DNA from: JBFWVJ01 sp050246795
GTDB lineage: Bacteria; Patescibacteriota; Gracilibacteria; JAUYGZ01
Direction: 5' to 3'
NCBI GenBank assembly: GCA_050246795.1
Contig: JBFWVJ010000009.1
Location: forward strand, 1-62,298
Length of the DNA: 62,298 bases
Shown: one piece after another, positions 17,401 through 25,893 of the stretch
Layout of the letters: each line of letters begins with the position of its first letter
How positions within the stretch are numbered: position 1 is the first letter of the stretch
Program-made: the position numbers and the translations under genes
The notes under the pieces: model-generated
What the model saw: the letters and a program-made list of their open reading frames with translations, nothing else
Told to the model about the DNA's origin: nothing
Database searches by the model: none

Positions 17401-18414
17401 AACCCGTCGGTAGAGATCGTTGAGATCACTCGCAGCGTAACGTCCTCCGTCGAGCTGCACCATTGGACGCAGATCTGGCGGGATGACCGGAAGGACCGTC
17501 ATGACCATCCAGTCGGGATGGATGTTGTTTCGCAAGAGCGAAGCGGCGAGTTTGATGCGCTTGAAGATTTTTTTCTGCTTCATTTCGGTCACATTTTTCA
17601 ATTCTTCTTCCCGGTCTTCGATGAATTTTTTCAAATCGATTTTTTCGACGATCTCACGGATGGCTTCAGCACCGATCCCGGCGGTGAAGACATGGCCAAA
17701 CTTCATGGACATTTCTCGGTATTCCAGCTCGGAAATGACAGTGTTTGGCTTGATGGATTTGAGTTCAGATTTGGCACGGTCGTATGAATCGGCCAATTCA
17801 TCGAGCTGAATCACGGCTTCTTCTTCGATCTTTCGGATCGCCTCATCGCGTTCATCTTTGTCCTTGCTTTCTGATTTCAGGTTTTTGACCTTTTCCTTCA
17901 TGGTTTCTTTTGTCTTTCTGGTGTAGGTCTGGTATTCCTCATCCAATTGCTTTAGAGCATTCTGCTTGGCTTCTTCATCGACAGACTTGATGATATACGC
18001 CGCGAAGTAAACGACCTGTTCGAGGGATTTGATCGGGAGGTCGAGCAAAAGGCCGATTCGGCTCGGCGTGCTGCGCAAGAACCAGATGTGGGCGATCGGG
18101 ACAGCGAGTTCGATGTGTCCCATTCGTTCACGACGAACTGAATTGCGGGTCACTTCGACTCCACATTTTTCACAAACGACTCCTTTGTAAATAATTTTCT
18201 TATACTTTCCACAGTAACATTCCCAGTTTTTGGTCGGACCGAAAATGCGTTCACAGAAGAGCCCGTCTCTTTCTGGTTTTTGGGTCCGATAGTTAATCGT
18301 TTCTGGCTTGGTCACTTCCCCATGAGACCAGGTCTTGACCTGATCCGGAGAAGCGATAGAAATAGAAATCGCATCAAAGACTTTTTGCTGCTTTTTCTTA
18401 TCGTTGTGAGGCAT
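14464..18414 (-). CDS. rpoC: DNA-directed RNA polymerase beta' subunit
   Basis: 1316-residue largest subunit of RNA polymerase. The catalytic magnesium-binding motif NADFDGDQMAVH is at about 524-535. The N-terminal zinc site is at about 58-80 (CYCGKY...CEKCG), and the second zinc site has cysteines around 935 (CLTESGVCQKC). The trigger-loop region with RTFHMGG is present. It is the second gene of the rpoBC pair, 50 bases after rpoB. That spacer is A-rich in 7-base steps and gives a T/C-rich leader (TTTCCTCGTT) before ATG. The lineage-specific C-terminal insertions of proteobacteria are absent. Transcription ends at the stem-loop 14398-14434. Confidence 0.97.
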   Translation of the reverse strand: MPHNDKKKQQKVFDAISISIASPDQVKTWSHGEVTKPETINYRTQKPERDGLFCERIFGPTKNWECYCGKYKKIIYKGVVCEKCGVEVTRNSVRRERMGHIELAVPIAHIWFLRSTPSRIGLLLDLPIKSLEQVVYFAAYIIKSVDEEAKQNALKQLDEEYQTYTRKTKETMKEKVKNLKSESKDKDERDEAIRKIEEEAVIQLDELADSYDRAKSELKSIKPNTVISELEYREMSMKFGHVFTAGIGAEAIREIVEKIDLKKFIEDREEELKNVTEMKQKKIFKRIKLAASLLRNNIHPDWMVMTVLPVIPPDLRPMVQLDGGRYAASDLNDLYRRVINRNNRLKKLIRLGAPEVISRNEKRMLQEAVDTLLNNSVRSGKAAFTTNDKRKLRSLSDMLKGKQGRFRQNLLGKRVDYSGRSVIVVGPELKLHQCGLPKEMALKLFKPFVIGDLIQEGMAHNVKNAERVITSGRKEVWDILERITKDHYVLLNRAPTLHRLSIQAFQPVLIEGKAIQIHPLVCVAFNADFDGDQMAVHVPLSKQAQKEAREMMLSAKNLLRPSAGEPITNATQDMVMGCYFMTRMLESKKGEGKTFATREQALMDYELGETHLQAKIKIRMDIGNGSEHIETTIGRLIFHEEVTEKVGLPFKNYTFGKNPLKDLVSECFNVQGPEKTALLCDYIKDIGFQYATKSGLTVSASDMIVPEEKYKIVEDASEQVKKINDFYWRGWITADERYRHNLNIWTQAKNDVMKKLIENFARNSENDLYYQIDSGARGNWGQITQLCGMKGLVANPSGKTIELPILSNLKEGFTILEYFIATHGGRKGKSDTALKTAEAGYLTRRLVDAVQDCIIREEDCGQTHLFPVSAQETEKLGISFENRVFGRTLQADVKDKAGKVVLKSQTTLGLEEVKKISDAGVRELSVRSLMSCLTESGVCQKCYGLDLGSNKPVELGLAAGIIAAQSIGEPGTQLTMRTFHMGGVAEGSDITQGLPRVEELLEARPPKSPALLADIDGEVSIKRTKGAIELTIQETKHGQDAYEIPPAYKLEVSKGDNVREKQVLARSKTYNNSIRVKSAGVVKEINDGIITVRRSERKSVTYKLDAKYNLAVTNGQEVERGQALTKGHYDLHEYMQKTDITKTQAYIMKEVQTIYASQGQTINDKHIEIIVKQMFSKVRIIEPGDTEFLPGQIVDIMQYKAENAKSTKAKKHPAFGERILLGLTRIAFHTDSWLSSASFQETIRVLVDAAVTKRVDKLEGLKENVIIGRLINAGHVYRKKLGMEDKFYEEDEIDMAREAMRVERAERAAARERAEE

Positions 18415-18464
18415 AACGAGGAAATTTAAAATGTAAAAGGAAAAAGTTACAACAGGTTTACGGA

Positions 18465-21400
18465 TTATTCTTCAAAATCTTTTTCAGCCATAGCGGCCAT
18501 CTTTTCTACCTCTTCTTCATCCTCCATCATTTCATCGAGACTGTCCGAACTGTCGATTCCCTCTTCAATCACGCCTTTTTCACCACCAATCATTTCCTGC
18601 ATGCGATGTCGAGTGGCTTTATCGACCACTTCTGCGTCTTCCTCACCTGTTTCGATCACTTCTTCGACTTCGAGGTGATCTCCACTCTTGGTATCCAGGA
18701 GCTCTACGGCAAGTCCCAGAGACTGGAGCTCTCTCGCCAAGACATTGAAGGACTCCGGAGTCGAAGGCTTTCGGATTTCTTCGTGCTTCACGATGGACTC
18801 GTAGGCTTTGGAACGTCCAAAGATATCATCGGACTTGATGGTAAGCATTTCCTGCAGCGCGTGAGCGGCTCCGTATGCTTCGAGCGCCCATACTTCCATT
18901 TCCCCGAAACGCTGGCCTCCGTGCTGGGCCTTTCCTCCGAGTGGCTGCTGGGTCACCAGCGAGTACGGACCAACGCTTCGAGCGTGGATCTTGTCTTCCA
19001 CCAAGTGGAGTAGTTTGAGCATGTACACTTTTCCAACGGTGGTTCGGTGTTCGAACGGTTCGCCTGATTTCCCATCGAAGAGCTGAACCTTTCCGTCTTC
19101 GGGAAGTCCGGCAATTTTCAGGAGTTCGGTGATGGTATCGGTCGGAACTCCATCAAGGACAGGGGTTGCAACCTTGATCCCCAGCTCATCCGCGGCCCAT
19201 CCGAGATGGGTTTCGAGGATCTGCCCGATGTTCATACGAGAGGAAACCCCGAGTGGATTCAAGATGATATCCACTGATGTCCCGTCGGGCATGCAAGGCA
19301 TATCTTCCATTGGAACGATGCGAGAAATGACCCCTTTATTCCCATGACGTCCAGCCATCTTGTCTCCCACCTGGATTTTTCTGGTTTGAGCTACATAGAC
19401 TTTGATCTGCTTGATCACCCCCTGAGGCAGTTCATCTCCATCCGCTCGAGAGAAGATTTGAATATCGACCACCTTTCCTCCACTTCCTCCGGGAAGGCGA
19501 AGTGACGTGTCTTTCACGTCTTTCGCTTTATCACCGAAGATGGCTTGCAAGAGTCGTTCTTCAGGGCTGAGATCGGTCTCTCCCTTCGGGGTAATTTTCC
19601 CGACGAGGATATCCCCTTCTTTGAGGAAGGCTCCGATACGGACGATCCCTTCGCTGTCGAGGTCTTTCAACTTTTCTTCTCCCACATTTGGGATATCTCG
19701 TGTGACGATTTCTGGTCCGAGCTTGGTGTCGCGAACGTCGGTGGTGAACGCTTCAATATGAATGGAATCGTAAAACCCTTCACGGAAGACTCGATCGGAA
19801 ATGATCACCGCGTCTTCGTAGTTGTATCCTTCCCAAGACATGTACGCCACGAGGAGGTTCTGACCGAGCGCCAGTTCCCCATCCCTCACGGCGGCACCAT
19901 CACAGAGCACTTGTCCTTTTTTCACCTTTTGTCCGGTTTCCACGATCGGACGCATGTGAATACAGGTGGCCTGATTGGAGCGCTGGTAGTTGGAAAGTTT
20001 GTAAATTTTCTTCTTTCCGTTTTTGTAGAGAATGCTGATCTGAGAAGCATCGGCTGATTCGACCACTCCCTCTCGTTCCGCGACTGGAACGTGTCCTGAG
20101 CTGGTCGCAGCAGTCCTTTCCATCCCGGTTCCCACGATAGGAGGAGTCGGACGAATAAGGGAAACGGCTTGTCGCTGCATGTTCGTTCCCATCGAAGCAC
20201 GGGTGTTGTCATCGTGTTCCAAGAATGGGATCAGCGATGTCGACACGGAAATGATCTGCTTCGGGGAAATATCAATATGGGTAACTTCGTTGACGTGAGA
20301 TGAGATTGGCTCACCATTTTTACGGGCAGCGACGTGCTTGCTGACAAACTGCCCTTTGTCGTCGATTTCGGTGTTTGACTGAGCGATGAGGAGCTCTCGT
20401 TCGTCATCCGCGTCGTAGTATTTCACTTCGTCTGTCACATAAGAACGCACTGGGACTTCTTTTAAGCTGAGCTTGGCGATCTTTTGTGCGTCTTCCCGGC
20501 TAATAACCGCGTCTTTTTTGACGATGACCCGGTCTTTGTCATCAAGGATGTCTTCACGAGCGATGCGCCCGGTCAGTTCCATGATCTTGTTTTCGACGGT
20601 TTTCTTGACGGTCCGAAGCGGAGTTTCGATGAAGCCGTATTCATTGACCTTGGCATAGGTGGCCAAGTGGACCACGAGACCGATATTCGGTCCTTCCGGA
20701 GTAGCGATCGGACAGATACGACCATAGTGGGATGGATGCACGTCACGGACGTCGAAGGATGCTCGTTCACGAGAGAGCCCTCCAGGCCCCATGGCGGAGA
20801 GACGTCGTTTGTGGGCGAGCTCGGAGAGTGGATTGGTTTGGTCCATGAACTGCGACAGCTGTGAGCTGGCGAAGAATTCTCGCATGACCGCAGTGATCGG
20901 ACGAGCATTGATGAGCTGAGTCGGGGTGACCTTGTCGAGCTCCAGGACGGTCATACGGTCCTTGGCAATTCGTTCGGTACGAAGGAGACCAATCCGGAAT
21001 TTATTTTGAACCAGTTCCCCCACACTGCGAACGCGACGATTGGAAAGGTGGTCGATATCGTCGGCTTCTCCATTTCCGTGGTTGAGGTTGATCAGGTGTC
21101 GAGAAATGTGGACCAGGTCATCGACCTGGAACACACGATGCTTGGTGTCGAAAGGCAAATTGATGCTAAAACGCTTGTTCATCTTGTAGCGGGCGATGAT
21201 GGACATGTCGTAGCGCTTGAAGTCGAAGAACATGCTGTCGATGAGCTGCTTCGCGTTGGCTGCGGTCGCCATGTCTCCAGGGCGGAGCTTGCGGTAGATG
21301 GCTTGATAAGCGTCTTCGACGGTTTTAGCAGAGTCTTTTTCGAGCGTATTTAAGATATAGTCCATCTTGCCTTCCATTCTCAGGTCACCAAAGAGGTTGA

Positions 21401-22094
21401 GGATTTCTTGGTCGGTGCCGTATCCGAAAATGCGCAGAAGAGAGGTCAGGTAGACTTTTCGGCGACGGTCGATTTTGACATGGATCACTCCTTTCTTATC
21501 CGTTTCGAGCTCAAGCCAGACTCCTCGTTTCGGGATGATTTTGGCGGTGAAGAACTGAGGAGCGGACGCGTTACGGGCGAAGAACACACCAGGGCTCCGG
21601 ACGATTTGATTGACGACCACCCGTTCGATCCCGTTGACGATGAAGGTCCCACGGTCGGTCATCAGGGGGATGTTTCCGAGATAGATGTCCTGCTCTTTAA
21701 TTTCTCCGGTCTCTTTGTTGACCAAACGAACGTGGACTTTTAGAGAAGATTCAAAGGAAAGGTTTCGCTTCTTGGCGGTTTCTGGATCATATTTCGGGTC
21801 TTCAAAAGAGTGCTCCATGAAGTGGAGCTCGATCTTTTTTCCGGAAAAATCAATGATCGGAGAAATTTCGTCAAAGAGCTCACGGATGCCCTCATTCAAA
21901 AACCACTCGTAGGAATTGAGCTGGACTTCGATCAGGTTTGGGAAGGGGTATTCCCCATGAGGGGTGAAATAGTAGCGGTCGTTTTCGTCGGCACGGGTCG
22001 TAAGGGCGAGCGCTTGTTTTCGCGCTGCTTCAAGGTCAACAACCGTGGAGATCTTGCTCTTCGCGGGTTGCTTCTTAGGAGAAGTTTTGGCCAT
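18465..22094 (-). CDS. rpoB: DNA-directed RNA polymerase beta subunit
   Basis: 1209 residues from ATG 22094 (MAKTSPKKQ). The open frame extends 59 codons further to 22271, but that stretch has no beta-subunit similarity and contains the likely promoter (TATACT at 22247-22252), so it is leader. Family landmarks include the rifampicin region at about 410-440 (QLSQFMDQTNPLSELAHKRR), GRICPIATPEGPNIGL just after it, and the C-terminal clamp motifs GDKMAGRHGNKG and EMEVWALEAYGA. The C-terminal tail is acidic. rpoC follows. Unlike many bacteria there is no rplJ-rplL directly upstream; an RMD1/YagE gene is there instead. Confidence 0.97.
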   Translation of the reverse strand: MAKTSPKKQPAKSKISTVVDLEAARKQALALTTRADENDRYYFTPHGEYPFPNLIEVQLNSYEWFLNEGIRELFDEISPIIDFSGKKIELHFMEHSFEDPKYDPETAKKRNLSFESSLKVHVRLVNKETGEIKEQDIYLGNIPLMTDRGTFIVNGIERVVVNQIVRSPGVFFARNASAPQFFTAKIIPKRGVWLELETDKKGVIHVKIDRRRKVYLTSLLRIFGYGTDQEILNLFGDLRMEGKMDYILNTLEKDSAKTVEDAYQAIYRKLRPGDMATAANAKQLIDSMFFDFKRYDMSIIARYKMNKRFSINLPFDTKHRVFQVDDLVHISRHLINLNHGNGEADDIDHLSNRRVRSVGELVQNKFRIGLLRTERIAKDRMTVLELDKVTPTQLINARPITAVMREFFASSQLSQFMDQTNPLSELAHKRRLSAMGPGGLSRERASFDVRDVHPSHYGRICPIATPEGPNIGLVVHLATYAKVNEYGFIETPLRTVKKTVENKIMELTGRIAREDILDDKDRVIVKKDAVISREDAQKIAKLSLKEVPVRSYVTDEVKYYDADDERELLIAQSNTEIDDKGQFVSKHVAARKNGEPISSHVNEVTHIDISPKQIISVSTSLIPFLEHDDNTRASMGTNMQRQAVSLIRPTPPIVGTGMERTAATSSGHVPVAEREGVVESADASQISILYKNGKKKIYKLSNYQRSNQATCIHMRPIVETGQKVKKGQVLCDGAAVRDGELALGQNLLVAYMSWEGYNYEDAVIISDRVFREGFYDSIHIEAFTTDVRDTKLGPEIVTRDIPNVGEEKLKDLDSEGIVRIGAFLKEGDILVGKITPKGETDLSPEERLLQAIFGDKAKDVKDTSLRLPGGSGGKVVDIQIFSRADGDELPQGVIKQIKVYVAQTRKIQVGDKMAGRHGNKGVISRIVPMEDMPCMPDGTSVDIILNPLGVSSRMNIGQILETHLGWAADELGIKVATPVLDGVPTDTITELLKIAGLPEDGKVQLFDGKSGEPFEHRTTVGKVYMLKLLHLVEDKIHARSVGPYSLVTQQPLGGKAQHGGQRFGEMEVWALEAYGAAHALQEMLTIKSDDIFGRSKAYESIVKHEEIRKPSTPESFNVLARELQSLGLAVELLDTKSGDHLEVEEVIETGEEDAEVVDKATRHRMQEMIGGEKGVIEEGIDSSDSLDEMMEDEEEVEKMAAMAEKDFEE

Positions 22095-22132
22095 AGGGCG
22101 TGGTGATAAAAAAGCAGAAATAAAATGAGATT

Positions 22133-22178
22133 CGACGCTTCGCGTCGTCAACAAATCCCCTCTTGCTTGATCAGAGGG
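22133..22178 (-). promoter_or_regulatory. Two stem-loops in the rpoB leader
   Basis: Stems CCCTCT/AGAGGG (22158-22163 with 22173-22178) and GACGC/GCGTC (22133-22145) lie in the 145-base leader between the probable promoter and ATG 22094. They could attenuate or autoregulate rpoBC. No U-run follows either, so they are not simple terminators. Confidence 0.35.
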
Positions 22179-22246
22179 AGGCATATTTCCAAGCGCGCAT
22201 AGCAATAACTCATCCGGGCGCACCTTTGATTTTGGTGGAATTAGTA

Positions 22247-22252
22247 TAGTCG
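22247..22252 (-). promoter_or_regulatory. -10 box TATACT of the rpoBC operon
   Basis: TATACT on the minus strand with expected start near 22240. It lies inside the 5' extension of the rpoB reading frame, which argues against translation starting at 22271. A convincing -35 was not found. Confidence 0.45.
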
Positions 22253-22310
22253 GAAAGCTTGGAATACCCAAAAAGTCTACTTGCCAATTTTGTATTATTG
22301 TTTTCTTTTC

Positions 22311-23069
22311 TTATTCCAGGAAGAAGAGGACGATCTCGAAAACGATCAAGAACACGATCGTGGCTTCCAGGATGAGGCTTCTGCGGGCGTCGATGAAGTC
22401 GAGGATAAACTCCACATTGTGGAAGATGAGCTTCAGTTTTTCGCTCAGGACATCATAACGGTCTTCGAGTTCGTAATCCAGCGCGAGGTCATTGTAGAGT
22501 GCGTCCAGGTGAGGGTTATCCCAAGTCAGATCCGGCTTGTCGAGCAGGGCCATTTGGGAGACGGTCAGGTGCTGGAGGTTCATCGCGAAGCCCACTTTCC
22601 GCAGGAGGGCCTTTGAAGACAGGCTGGTCCGCCCTTTTTCTCCGAAGGATTTCATGACCGAGTCGAATTCGATCAAGGTCTTGCTCGCCTCCGCCTCATA
22701 TCGCTCCAAAGCCAAAGAGCGCCCCAAAATAAGGGAAACAATGGCGATTCGTTGAGGATCAAAGCTCCTGAGGGTGATCTTTTCTTTCGCGGGACCTTCG
22801 GAGCGGGACGATTTCCCGATGGCCACGACTTCCTCCAAGGGCTTTTCAAAGCGATCTACGATAAAGGGGGCGATCATGCGAAGCCAGTCGTTGCCTTCTT
22901 TTTTGGTGAGGTTCCAGAATGCCACGACTCCATATCGGAGCACGACAACCCATTTCTGAGGCCCAAAGCCGACCACCAAGGGCTCCTTTAGAAGGACCTT
23001 CAGCTCGTTTTTTTTCTGAAACTCTTTTACCGCAATGGTTTTCCCCAAGTCGATGACGTGGACTTTCAT
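22311..23069 (-). CDS. RMD1/YagE family (DUF155) membrane-anchored protein
   Basis: 252 residues. The first part contains a short beta motif with VLRYGVVAFWN, the middle is helical, and the C-terminus ends in a single transmembrane helix (LEATIVFLIVFEIVLFFLE). This layout, especially the terminal R-x-x-x-LE...I-V-x-L-I-x-x-E-I helix, is that of the RMD1/YagE family, known in yeast for sporulation and mitochondrial proteins but without a defined biochemical role in bacteria. The leader just before ATG is the T-rich arm complement of a 7-nt repeat tract. It probably forms its own transcript upstream of rpoBC. Confidence 0.7.
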   Translation of the reverse strand: MKVHVIDLGKTIAVKEFQKKNELKVLLKEPLVVGFGPQKWVVVLRYGVVAFWNLTKKEGNDWLRMIAPFIVDRFEKPLEEVVAIGKSSRSEGPAKEKITLRSFDPQRIAIVSLILGRSLALERYEAEASKTLIEFDSVMKSFGEKGRTSLSSKALLRKVGFAMNLQHLTVSQMALLDKPDLTWDNPHLDALYNDLALDYELEDRYDVLSEKLKLIFHNVEFILDFIDARRSLILEATIVFLIVFEIVLFFLE

Positions 23070-23070
23070 A

Positions 23071-23195
23071 AGAACGTAAAACGTAAAACGAGAAACGTAA
23101 AAATACTAAAGCGTATTAGCTCAATTTTAGTCTATCTCCGTATTTTTGGGAAATGAATGATGATCCCTGAATCGTTTTTCGTTGTACGCTTTACC
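23071..23195. repeat. 7-nt-phased repeat tract (ACGTAAA class) with distant complementary arm
   Basis: 23071-23103 repeats ACGTAAA/ACGAGAA in 7-base steps. 23171-23195 holds the T-rich counterpart (CGTTTTTCGTTGTACGCTTT) in the same phase. The middle, about 65 bases, is AT-rich without clear features. On the minus strand the first block is the pyrimidine-rich leader of the RMD1/YagE gene. Confidence 0.65.
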
Positions 23196-24182
23196 TTAAA
23201 ACACCCTTTCCTCTCCCCCCTCTACCACCCTCCATTGGACCTCTTCTTGGATTTTGCCGGGAATACTGAATCCAGCCGCTTTGACGTGCCCTCCCCCACC
23301 TAAGTTGGCCGCAATCGCCGACACATCCACATCGTCGCGGATGGTGCGCAGGGACCCTTTGACCCTCCCCCCTTTCTCCTCCGTGAGAATTTCCGCGTAG
23401 GTGATATCAGGAACGTACTTGAGAAACTCAATGGCTCCTGACACATGGTCCCGATCAGCTCCCAGCTCATCGAAATCAGCCTGAGTAAGGGCCGAAACGA
23501 TGACGCCGTCCTGGGTTTTTTTGGCGCGGTTCAAAACCCTTCCCCAGAGTCGAAGCTGGCTGACGGGCTTGGTATTGAAGAGGTGCTTGGAAATAGCCGT
23601 CACATCAGCTCCATACTTGACCAGCTGAGCCCCTACCCTGAGTGTGTCCGGCGTGGTATTTTGGTGCATGAATGAGCCGGTATCGGTGTACAAGCCGGTC
23701 AGCAAGCAGGTGCTGATTTCCCGAGTGAAAATCGCCTTAAATTCTTTGAATAAGTAGAACAAGATTTGCGTCGTTGAGGCGCAGTCGGTTTGGACCAGGT
23801 TGATGTCTCCGAACATCAGGTTGGATTTGTGATGGTCGATATTGATATGGCGTCCGGTTTTTTCGAAGAGCCCGGGATGGGACTTGTCGAAGCCGCTGAG
23901 CTTGGGATCCGCAGAGTCAAAGCTGATGACCAAGTCATAGTCGGCGTCCTGGAACTCCTGGATCATTTCGTCCGCTCCGGGGAGAAACTGCGCGGCTTCC
24001 GGAGCCTTGTCGAAGCAGGCGATCTGGACCTTTTTCCCAAGTCCTTTTAAGTAGAGGAACATGGCCAACGAAGAACCTAAGGTATCCCCGTCCGGGTTCT
24101 TGTGGGCCAGCAGCAAAATACTTTGGGCATGGATAATCTTTTGCTTGATCTGACTAACGATCTGTTCGTCCAAGTGAATCAT
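23196..24182 (-). CDS. DHH-family phosphoesterase, NrnA-like
   Basis: 328 residues from ATG 24182; an upstream in-frame ATG at 24236 is not preferred because MIHLDEQIVSQIKQ matches the usual family start. DHH motifs are HKNPDGDTLGS (about 27-37), the metal-binding DSADP, DHHKSN, and GLYTDTGSF. The DHHA1 domain ends with GGGGHVKAAGF. NrnA-type enzymes degrade nano-RNA (2-4 nt) and often dephosphorylate pAp, completing RNA turnover in the cytoplasm. Both activities are inferred from the family. It is transcribed away from rpsF. Confidence 0.85.
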   Translation of the reverse strand: MIHLDEQIVSQIKQKIIHAQSILLLAHKNPDGDTLGSSLAMFLYLKGLGKKVQIACFDKAPEAAQFLPGADEMIQEFQDADYDLVISFDSADPKLSGFDKSHPGLFEKTGRHINIDHHKSNLMFGDINLVQTDCASTTQILFYLFKEFKAIFTREISTCLLTGLYTDTGSFMHQNTTPDTLRVGAQLVKYGADVTAISKHLFNTKPVSQLRLWGRVLNRAKKTQDGVIVSALTQADFDELGADRDHVSGAIEFLKYVPDITYAEILTEEKGGRVKGSLRTIRDDVDVSAIAANLGGGGHVKAAGFSIPGKIQEEVQWRVVEGGEERVF

Positions 24183-24431
24183 GGTGGTAAATCGATGCAA
24201 GGTGGCTATTGAACTGCATTTCCAGAGCTCTATCAATCCACTAGACTTGCGTTATTATTGATAATGTTTTTTGGTATGCGTTTTTGAGGACTTGCACCTG
24301 TCCACTCCGCCCCGAAAGCACTTGACGGAAGGCCGTTCTTGCCCTAGATTCTCCCAGCACTCATTCATTTTCGGCCCCATGGGTCCCGTCGTCGGGAGAA
24401 CCAGAGGGTCCAGAATTTTATTCTTAACCCC

Positions 24432-25001
24432 ATGAAAATGAAGAAATATGAATTGATGGTGATCCTCAGCAATCGGATCACCCAAAACGAAATCGAGAAA
24501 AGGCTCAAGGAACTCCGCGAGCTTCTTCAGGATATCTCCTATGAAGAACTCTGGGGGGTCCGACCCTTCGCCTATCCCATCAAAGGACAGGACCAAGGCT
24601 ACTATGCCGTTTGGAACTTCATGATGGATACCGACGGAGTCAAGGGGATGGAGAAAACGCTCCAGCTCTTCCCGGACCTCGTCCGATACCTCATCCTCCA
24701 GGTGCCTGAGGACTACAAGCCGATCACCCTCAAAGAAATCGAAGCAGGTCTCGAAGACCTCAAGAAGCAAAAGGCTGAAAAACGAGGAGGGATGAGATCT
24801 GGTGGAATGAAGAAGAAAGAAGAGGAGAAACCAGCACCTGAAAAGAAAAAGGTCGAAGCTGCACCAGCCCCTGAAAAAACAGCCGTGGAACCTGAAGCGA
24901 AGCCCGCTGCTGAAGCAGCTGAGGACGCTCCAAAAAAGGCTGGAAAGTCTTTTGACCAGAAGCTGGAGGACATCCTCAGCAACGATGATTTAGGTCTTTA
25001 A
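24432..25001 (+). CDS. rpsF: Ribosomal protein S6 with long low-complexity tail
   Basis: S6 binds 16S rRNA together with S18 in the central domain of the 30S subunit. Residues 1-100 are a normal S6 (KKYELMVIL..., YPIKGQDQGYYAVWNF, LILQVPEDY). The remaining 89 residues are a Lys/Glu/Ala/Pro-rich tail, so the protein is almost twice the usual length of about 100-135. It is the first gene of rpsF-ssb-rpsR, an order conserved across bacteria. A short hairpin (TCCCG/CGGGA, 24384-24397) lies 35 bases before ATG and could be part of an S6-S18 autoregulatory leader, but the known leader consensus was not recognised. The leader TTCTTAACCCC is pyrimidine-rich. Confidence 0.95.
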   Translation: MKMKKYELMVILSNRITQNEIEKRLKELRELLQDISYEELWGVRPFAYPIKGQDQGYYAVWNFMMDTDGVKGMEKTLQLFPDLVRYLILQVPEDYKPITLKEIEAGLEDLKKQKAEKRGGMRSGGMKKKEEEKPAPEKKKVEAAPAPEKTAVEPEAKPAAEAAEDAPKKAGKSFDQKLEDILSNDDLGL

Positions 25002-25009
25002 TGTTTTTA

Positions 25010-25035
25010 GGAAGCAGTCAAGTAAACCTGCTTCC
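25010..25035 (+). promoter_or_regulatory. Stem-loop between rpsF and ssb
   Basis: GGAAGCAG pairs with CTGCTTCC over a 10-base loop, 8 bases after the rpsF stop. No U-run follows, so it is more likely an mRNA processing or stability element than a terminator. Confidence 0.5.
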
Positions 25036-25089
25036 AACTGCTTTAAAAGCTATTACCCTTGTTGTAGTTTTATTCTTTATTTTCCTCCG

Positions 25090-25542
25090 ATGAGAAGCGT
25101 AAATAAGGTGATCTTAGTCGGCAATCTGACCCGAGATCCAGAAATGAGACAAACCCCCAACGGTCAACAAGTCTGCACCTTCGGTATCGCTACCAACCGT
25201 CAATGGGTCTCCAAAGATGGCTCCAAGCACACCAGCGCTGAATTCCATGAATTGGTCGCCTGGGCACGACTGGCCGACATCTGTGGCAAGTACCTCAAAA
25301 AAGGCAAACTGATTTATGTCGAAGGATACCTCAAGACCCGAGCGTGGGACACCCCAGAAGGCATCCGCCGACACAAGACCGAAGTGATCGTTCAGGACAT
25401 GATCATGCTCGAGAAACGACCAAAAGATGGTGGAGACGACCTGGATGAAATCTCCGTGGCCAGCAGTGAAAATATGGCCGACATGGATGTCCCCATGCCA
25501 GAACCTGAACCTGACATGATGGACGACAAAATAGAATTTTAA
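25090..25542 (+). CDS. ssb: Single-stranded DNA-binding protein
   Basis: SSB coats single-stranded DNA in replication, recombination and repair. 150 residues: an OB fold at 1-105 (MRSVNKVILVGNLTRDPEMRQTPNGQ at the start, then FHELVAWARLADICGKYLKKGKLIYVEGYLKTRAW), then an acidic flexible tail ending DDKIEF, a variant of the DDDIPF-type tip that binds partner proteins. It lies between rpsF and rpsR, the classical arrangement. The leader TTTTCCTCC before ATG is pyrimidine-rich. Confidence 0.95.
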   Translation: MRSVNKVILVGNLTRDPEMRQTPNGQQVCTFGIATNRQWVSKDGSKHTSAEFHELVAWARLADICGKYLKKGKLIYVEGYLKTRAWDTPEGIRRHKTEVIVQDMIMLEKRPKDGGDDLDEISVASSENMADMDVPMPEPEPDMMDDKIEF

Positions 25543-25544
25543 TT

Positions 25545-25621
25545 CACGGTACGAACGATAGGAAGGAAAAATGCCTTCTCCCACCGTTCCCCTTCCACTC
25601 TTCCGTACCATCCGTACCCTA
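25545..25621. repeat. 9-nt-phased inverted repeat tract (TACGG class)
   Basis: A purine arm (25545-25570, CGGTACGAACG...) and pyrimidine arm (25574-25621) whose 3' half has words TCCGTACCA and TCCGTACCC in 9-base phase. It ends about 20 bases before rpsR. The 14-base string CTTCCGTACCATCC also occurs inside murG at 45547-45560. Confidence 0.7.
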
Positions 25622-25642
25622 TTACTCCTTCATTCCCAACCT

Positions 25643-25849
25643 ATGGCTACTAAACCCTCCCGAGAAGCATTCGATGCTGTCGACTACGTTGATTACAAAA
25701 ATATCCCCCTCCTTCGTCATGTGACGAGCTACTACGGGAAAATCAAACCCCGACGATATACTGGTCTTTCCTCTCGCCAACAGCGCATGGCTGCGAATGC
25801 GATCAAGAAAGCCCGCATCATGGGTCTTTTGTTCTTCACCCGAGACTAG
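25643..25849 (+). CDS. rpsR: Ribosomal protein S18
   Basis: 68-residue S18, partner of S6 on the 30S platform. It has the family core YVDYKNIPLLRHVTSYYGKI followed by RYTGLSSRQQRMAANAIKKAR. An upstream in-frame ATG at 25571 would begin inside the repeat tract, and its translation (PSPTVPLPLFRT...) is unlike S18, so 25643 is the start. It is the last gene of rpsF-ssb-rpsR and is followed by a bidirectional terminator. Confidence 0.95.
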   Translation: MATKPSREAFDAVDYVDYKNIPLLRHVTSYYGKIKPRRYTGLSSRQQRMAANAIKKARIMGLLFFTRD

Positions 25850-25870
25850 GATACGATCGTACTGAATTGA

Positions 25871-25893
25871 AAACAGGCCTTTATGGCCTGTTT
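25871..25893. terminator. Bidirectional terminator of rpsR and the kinase gene
   Basis: AAACAGGCC/GGCCTGTTT stem with a 5-base loop and T-runs on both strands. The stop codon of the minus-strand kinase gene (25881-25883) lies in the loop, so the two convergent genes share it. Confidence 0.9.

Noticed and set aside
22095..22271. Upstream ATG (22271) for rpoB
   Set aside because: The extra 59 residues are unlike RNA polymerase beta and contain the likely -10 box; homology begins just after MAKTSPK at 22094.
24384..24397. S6:S18 autoregulatory leader upstream of rpsF
   Set aside because: Only a 5-bp hairpin was found; the conserved features of the known leader could not be recognised, so it is mentioned under rpsF but not called.
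24255..24770. Minus-strand open frame overlapping rpsF
   Set aside because: Antisense to a clear S6 gene and without family resemblance.
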